This document shows positions 34,055-37,719 of a stretch of 37,719 bases of DNA, one piece after another. Origin of the DNA: Candidatus Methylomirabilota bacterium (GTDB lineage Bacteria; Methylomirabilota; Methylomirabilia; Rokubacteriales; CSP1-6); NCBI GenBank assembly GCA_035936835.1, contig DASYVT010000165.1:1-37719 (forward strand), given 5' to 3'. Positions within the stretch are counted from its first letter, which is position 1, and each line of letters starts with the position of its first letter. The translations under genes were made by a program, and so were the position numbers. The notes beneath the pieces were generated by a model. The model did not search any database and had not been told where the DNA came from. It saw nothing but the letters and a program-made list of their open reading frames with translations.

Positions 34055-36109
34055 ATGATTTCGGCTATGCCGCCTCGGACCGTCCGCACCATGTGCCCCA
34101 TGAACTGCCACCCGACCTACTGCGGAATGCTGGTGGAGGTGTCAGAGAAGGGCCGGCTGCTGGGCGTCAAGGGCGACCAGGACAATCCGGACAGCCGGGG
34201 CTTCCTCTGCATTCGCGGGAGAGCCGCAGCCGAGATCCCCCACAACGGGCTCAGGCTGACCCAGCCGCTCGTGCGCGACGGCAGGCGCGGCGAGGACCGC
34301 TGGCGGCCCGTCTCATGGGACGACGCGCTCGACCGCATCCTCTCCGCCATCGACGCGACTGGGCGCGAGCGCGTCGGCTTCTGGTTCGGCCACGGCGCCC
34401 ACGTCACCGGCATCAACCGGCCGCTCATCATGCGCTTCGGCCACCTGGGCGGCATGCAGGTCTGGAACCCGGCCATCGTCTGCTGGGCCATGGGCGCCTA
34501 CGGGCTGGCGCTCACTGGAGTGATCGAGGCGAACACCAAGGAGGACATGGCCGCACACTCGCGCCAGGTCATCCTCTGGGGCGCCAACCTCGCGAGCCAC
34601 CCGACCACCGCGCCGCATCTGATCGAGGCGCGGCGGCGGGGGGCGCGCGTTGTCGCGATCGACGTGAGGCGGGCCGAGGCTTCGCGCCACGCCGACGAGA
34701 CATGGCTCATCCGCCCAGGCACCGACGCCGCGCTCGCGCTGGCCATGGCCCACGTCATCGTCGCCGAGGGTCTCGTGGCCAGCGACTTCATCTCGCGGCA
34801 GACGGTGGGCTACGAGGCGTACGCGAAGCACCTCGAGCGCTTCACTCCCGAATGGGCCGCGGCGGAGACGGGGCTCGCGGCGGAAGACATCAAGAGGCTC
34901 GCGCGCGAGTACGCGACGAGCAAGCCCGCCATGATCATCGTGGGCGGCGCCAGCATGTACAAGCACCGGCACGGCTGGCAGCCCGGACGCGCCATCGCCA
35001 CCCTGCCCGCGCTCACGGGCCAGCTGGGCATGGCGGGAGGCGGCTTCGGCCCGCGCCACCGATCTTTCCCCACGGGAGATCACTTCGCCGATCTGACGGC
35101 CCTCGACCGCCGCCCCGCGGGCCCCTGGGTGCCGAGCCACATGGCCTCGATCGCGCGCCTCATCAAGGACGGACGCCTCGACGTGCTCCTCACGGCCGGA
35201 ACCGATATGCTCAACTCGTTCTCGGACGCGGGCGCGATCGAGCGGGACCTCGAGCGCGTGGGCCTGATCGTGGCCTACGACATCTTCGCCAACGACACGA
35301 TCAGGCGCGTGGCGGACATCGTCCTGCCTGGGACAGTTTGGCTGGAGGACCTGGGAATCAAGGAGACCGCCACCCACCTGTACTTAATGGATAGGGCGCT
35401 CGAGCCCGCCGGGGAGTGCCGGCCCCTGATTCCGGTGCTCAGAGAGCTGGCCGAGCGGCTTTCCATCAAGGAATTCTTCCCCTGGGGCTCGCTCGAGGAG
35501 TATATGGACGCGCTGCTGGCCCCTCAGCAAGACGGAGCGCTCACCGTGGCGCGGCTCCGAGAGCTGGGCGGCATGGCGGAGAGGAGCAAGCTCGCCCACG
35601 TGCCGTACCGCGAGGGCGGCTACGCGACCCCATCGGGCAAGGTCGAGTTCTACTCGGAGCGCGCGAAATCCCTCGGCCTCCCGCCCCTCCCCGACTACAC
35701 GCCGCCCGAGCCGGATTCAGCCGGCTTCCCGCTCGAGTTCCGCCAGGGTCGCGTGCTGACGGCCTTCCATTCCTTCTACGACAACGGCCGCGCCCTGCCG
35801 ATGCTTGTCCGGGCTGAGCCTCACGCGGAGGTCTGGATTCATCCCGCCGACGCCCTGCCCCGCGGCATCACCGCCGGGGGCCGGATCGAGCTCGTGAATC
35901 AGCGCGGCCGCTTCGAGGCTGTCGCCCGCGTGACCGAGGACGTCCTGCCGGGCGTGCTGTGGGCGCGCGACGGCTGGCCGGGGCTCAACACGCTGACGAG
36001 CGGCGAGGCGTGTCTCGAGCCCGAGGCCAGCGACGGTCTCGACCCGCGGATCCCGGGCGGCCAGTCCGCCTACGAGGCGCGCGTCGAGGTGCGTCCGATT
36101 CCCGCGTGA
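34055..36109 (+). CDS. Molybdopterin-dependent oxidoreductase (DMSO reductase family)
   Basis: The 684-residue enzyme has an N-terminal [4Fe-4S] site C14, C18, C23 and C52 (CPMNCHPTYCGM ... GFLCIRG). It has the three molybdopterin-guanine-dinucleotide domains (LWGANLASHPT, GGASMYKHRHG, LPALTGQLGMAGGGF) and a C-terminal beta-barrel dinucleotide-binding domain (HPADALPRGITAGGRIELV). No Tat signal precedes the cluster, so it is cytoplasmic; substrate unknown. No electron-transfer or membrane subunits lie nearby. ATG 34055 has GGAGAGG just upstream; ATG 34067 is an alternative. The huge open frame extending upstream is antisense to the aminotransferase. Confidence 0.92.
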   Translation: MISAMPPRTVRTMCPMNCHPTYCGMLVEVSEKGRLLGVKGDQDNPDSRGFLCIRGRAAAEIPHNGLRLTQPLVRDGRRGEDRWRPVSWDDALDRILSAIDATGRERVGFWFGHGAHVTGINRPLIMRFGHLGGMQVWNPAIVCWAMGAYGLALTGVIEANTKEDMAAHSRQVILWGANLASHPTTAPHLIEARRRGARVVAIDVRRAEASRHADETWLIRPGTDAALALAMAHVIVAEGLVASDFISRQTVGYEAYAKHLERFTPEWAAAETGLAAEDIKRLAREYATSKPAMIIVGGASMYKHRHGWQPGRAIATLPALTGQLGMAGGGFGPRHRSFPTGDHFADLTALDRRPAGPWVPSHMASIARLIKDGRLDVLLTAGTDMLNSFSDAGAIERDLERVGLIVAYDIFANDTIRRVADIVLPGTVWLEDLGIKETATHLYLMDRALEPAGECRPLIPVLRELAERLSIKEFFPWGSLEEYMDALLAPQQDGALTVARLRELGGMAERSKLAHVPYREGGYATPSGKVEFYSERAKSLGLPPLPDYTPPEPDSAGFPLEFRQGRVLTAFHSFYDNGRALPMLVRAEPHAEVWIHPADALPRGITAGGRIELVNQRGRFEAVARVTEDVLPGVLWARDGWPGLNTLTSGEACLEPEASDGLDPRIPGGQSAYEARVEVRPIPA

Positions 36110-36678
36110 TGCTCCCTCGCGCAGGGGTCCTCGCCCTGGCGCTCCTGGCGCTTCCCGCCCAGGCCCAGGCCAGCGAGGCGCTGTGGGCTCTCCTCAAGTC
36201 AGGCGGCCAGGTCGTGATCATGCGCCACGCGGCAACGGATTCTACGGCCGGCGACCCGGACACCATGCGCCTCGAGGACTGCAGCACCCAGCGCAACCTC
36301 TCCCCCTCGGGACGCGACGACGCCAGGCGCATCGGCAGTGCCTTCAGAGCGCGCGGCATCACGGTGGACGACGTGCGCTCGAGCGTCTGGTGCCGCTGCC
36401 TCGACACGGCCACGCTGGCCTTCGGCATGGCGAAGCCGTGGCTCCCGCTCAACTCCTTCTTCCGCAACCGCGAGCGCGAGGCCGGCCAGACGGGCGCGGT
36501 GCGCGAGCTGGTCAGCCGTCACCGCGGCGGCGCGCTCATCCTCGTCACCCACCAGGTCAACATCACGGCGCTGACGGGCCTCTACCCCGCTGAGGGCGAA
36601 ATGATCGTCCTGACGCCACGCGGGGGCGACTTCACCGTCGCCGGACGCGTCAAACCCGCCGACGTGACCCAGAACTGA
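36109..36678 (+). CDS. Exported histidine phosphatase-family protein
   Basis: The 189-residue protein has a signal peptide (MLPRAGVLALALLALPAQAQA) and then the RHx signature VVIMRHAATDS (His40), with Ala where most enzymes have Gly. It also has SVWCRCLDTATLAFG and the second His in LVTHQVNITALTG. It resembles periplasmic histidine phosphatases of unknown substrate. Its ATG overlaps the oxidoreductase stop (TGATG), so the two are translationally coupled, an unexpected pairing. Confidence 0.88.
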   Translation: MLPRAGVLALALLALPAQAQASEALWALLKSGGQVVIMRHAATDSTAGDPDTMRLEDCSTQRNLSPSGRDDARRIGSAFRARGITVDDVRSSVWCRCLDTATLAFGMAKPWLPLNSFFRNREREAGQTGAVRELVSRHRGGALILVTHQVNITALTGLYPAEGEMIVLTPRGGDFTVAGRVKPADVTQN

Positions 36679-36690
36679 ACGCGCGCCGTC

Positions 36691-37719
36691 TCACCGCTTG
36701 ATCTGCAGAGGCGCCGGCGATTGCGCGGGGCCCTTGACCGAGCGGCCGAGGGCCGTGACGAAGATGGCGTCCTTGCCCTCGGCGTGGGGAGAGAAGAAGT
36801 CGACGACGTCGCGGTCGTAGAAGGTCAGGCCGGTCGCGCCGAAGCGCTGGGCGTAGGCGGCCAGGTAGAGGCGCCCTCCGATCAGTCCCGCCTCGAGATT
36901 GGCCAGGCGATAGCCGCGGTTGCCGTACGCCTCGAGGAGCGCGTCGAGGTCCGCGAGGAAGAAGATCGTCACGCTCGACATCCCGCCCAACGACTGGTCG
37001 AGGCAGAGGAACGCCGACCGCTCACGGAAATCGCCCCGCTTGATCAACTCCAGCGCGTGGGACTGGGGACGGTAGGCGTAGGCGCCGGGCTCTATCCCGT
37101 CCACCGCGTGCACGGTCAGATAGAGATCCACGAGGCCCCAGGGCGCATCGGCGGGCCAGCCCCGCGTGGCATGCCACAGAGCCGTCGAGAGATCGCCTGC
37201 GTCGATCGCTTCGCCGGAGAACTGGCGCGTGGAGCCGCGCGCCATGATGGTCTCAGCGAGCGCGCGGCCCGCCGACGGGCGCGGCGTGGGCAGCGCCACG
37301 AGGGCGCCCGCCAAGGACCGCCGCTGCCACGACGCCTCCCGCCAGGCCTGCACCTCGCTCTCGCCGTCGAGCGATGAGTTCTCATACGCATCTCGAAGCA
37401 GCGGATAGTCCACCTCGGAGGACGACAGCGGGATCACCTCGGGCGTGATCGCGGCGATGACGGGAGACACCGGAGCGGGCCTCCCCTGCCCGCCCACGGG
37501 CGCCATCAGGAGCGCGCCTTCCTTCTCGGCGTCGAGAGCGAGCAGCCCGTTGACCTCGAGGTCCACGAACCCGGTGATCGTGCGCGCGGGCAGGTCGAGC
37601 GCTGTCGCGGCGGCGAGCAGGTTGGACAGCATGCTGCCCGAGTCCCAGAAGAGGTGGCGGTAGCCCCGCGCCTGGTACTTCCAGGTGTTGCGCCAGTAGA
37701 TGGCGGAGAGGATCAGCGT
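36691..37719 (-). CDS. SagB-type nitroreductase-family dehydrogenase (5' end beyond window)
   Basis: This partial gene reads 342 residues to the stop at 36691. The N-terminal segment WRNTWKYQARGYRHLFWDSG followed by NLLAAATALDLPA, and the later MARGSTRQFSGEAID and NLEAGLIGGRLYLAAYA blocks, are typical of SagB/ThcOx-like FMN proteins, here in a tandem-like arrangement. SagB enzymes oxidise azolines to azoles in RiPP synthesis, but many homologues are free-standing with unknown roles. No cyclodehydratase is visible in the window. ATG 37632 is internal, not the true start. Confidence 0.85.
   Translation of the reverse strand, partial: TLILSAIYWRNTWKYQARGYRHLFWDSGSMLSNLLAAATALDLPARTITGFVDLEVNGLLALDAEKEGALLMAPVGGQGRPAPVSPVIAAITPEVIPLSSSEVDYPLLRDAYENSSLDGESEVQAWREASWQRRSLAGALVALPTPRPSAGRALAETIMARGSTRQFSGEAIDAGDLSTALWHATRGWPADAPWGLVDLYLTVHAVDGIEPGAYAYRPQSHALELIKRGDFRERSAFLCLDQSLGGMSSVTIFFLADLDALLEAYGNRGYRLANLEAGLIGGRLYLAAYAQRFGATGLTFYDRDVVDFFSPHAEGKDAIFVTALGRSVKGPAQSPAPLQIKR

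Overview
The window is 37.7 kb of high-G+C bacterial DNA. Its densely packed, mostly minus-strand operons combine CoA-thioester catabolism, UspA proteins, a sigma-54 regulatory system and hisZ-purA. This mix resembles uncultured soil or subsurface lineages such as Candidatus Rokubacteria/Methylomirabilota or deep Proteobacteria. That placement is a guess from gene content; no marker gene here settles it. The left edge coincides with the end of an insertion sequence, and the right edge cuts through a gene, so this looks like part of a metagenomic contig.

Layout: 1-1318 is an ISAzo13-like insertion sequence with terminal inverted repeats. At 1326-1682 is a hicB-hicA pair whose toxin gene is broken. 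At 1769-8590 is a seven-gene catabolic operon read right to left: acyl-CoA ligase, two SDRs, a crotonase, an acyl-CoA dehydrogenase, a DUF35 protein and a thiolase-like protein. The last 20-odd codons of a LuxR-type regulator lie just upstream of it. At 8741-11670 is a lower-G+C cluster of a secreted protein, a c4-type dihaem cytochrome and a fused monohaem-cytochrome/outer-membrane porin (Cyc2-like), suggesting electron transfer across the outer membrane.

At 12133-17397 is a long co-directional run: two UspA proteins, two unknown membrane proteins, a CBS-pair protein, a receiver-only regulator, citrate synthase and a SPASM radical SAM protein. A textbook sigma-54 promoter (17450-17465) sits in front of it. 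A histidine kinase and an NtrC-type sigma-54 activator (18014-21057) lie immediately upstream and are the obvious candidates for its control. The kinase and a divergent small membrane protein share one two-fold symmetric -10 box, and both appear to be leaderless. Next come a UspA, a Kef-type antiporter and an amidase (21314-24390), then an unrecognised 454-residue protein.

At 25920-27941, just downstream of a tRNA-Glu gene, is the most unusual module. It encodes a 73-residue peptide resembling nitrile-hydratase-type (NHLP/Os1348) RiPP leaders, a cyclic-nucleotide-binding-domain protein, and a PqqD-like/M50-like membrane protein whose HExxH motif has become HQxxH. A cupin with a 14-codon upstream ORF, a tRNA-Lys and a degraded MazF-type toxin-antitoxin pair follow. 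The rest holds a histidine-phosphatase/hisZ/purA operon, a gene fragment plus a 35-residue ORF with a very strong ribosome binding site, a class V aminotransferase, a divergent molybdopterin oxidoreductase with a periplasmic histidine phosphatase, and the 3' part of a SagB-type nitroreductase.

Three themes recur: two toxin-antitoxin loci that both look deletion-damaged, several promoters whose -10 box lies 6-10 nt before the start codon, and enzyme homologues with altered catalytic residues (acyl-CoA dehydrogenase, crotonase, M50-like protein).
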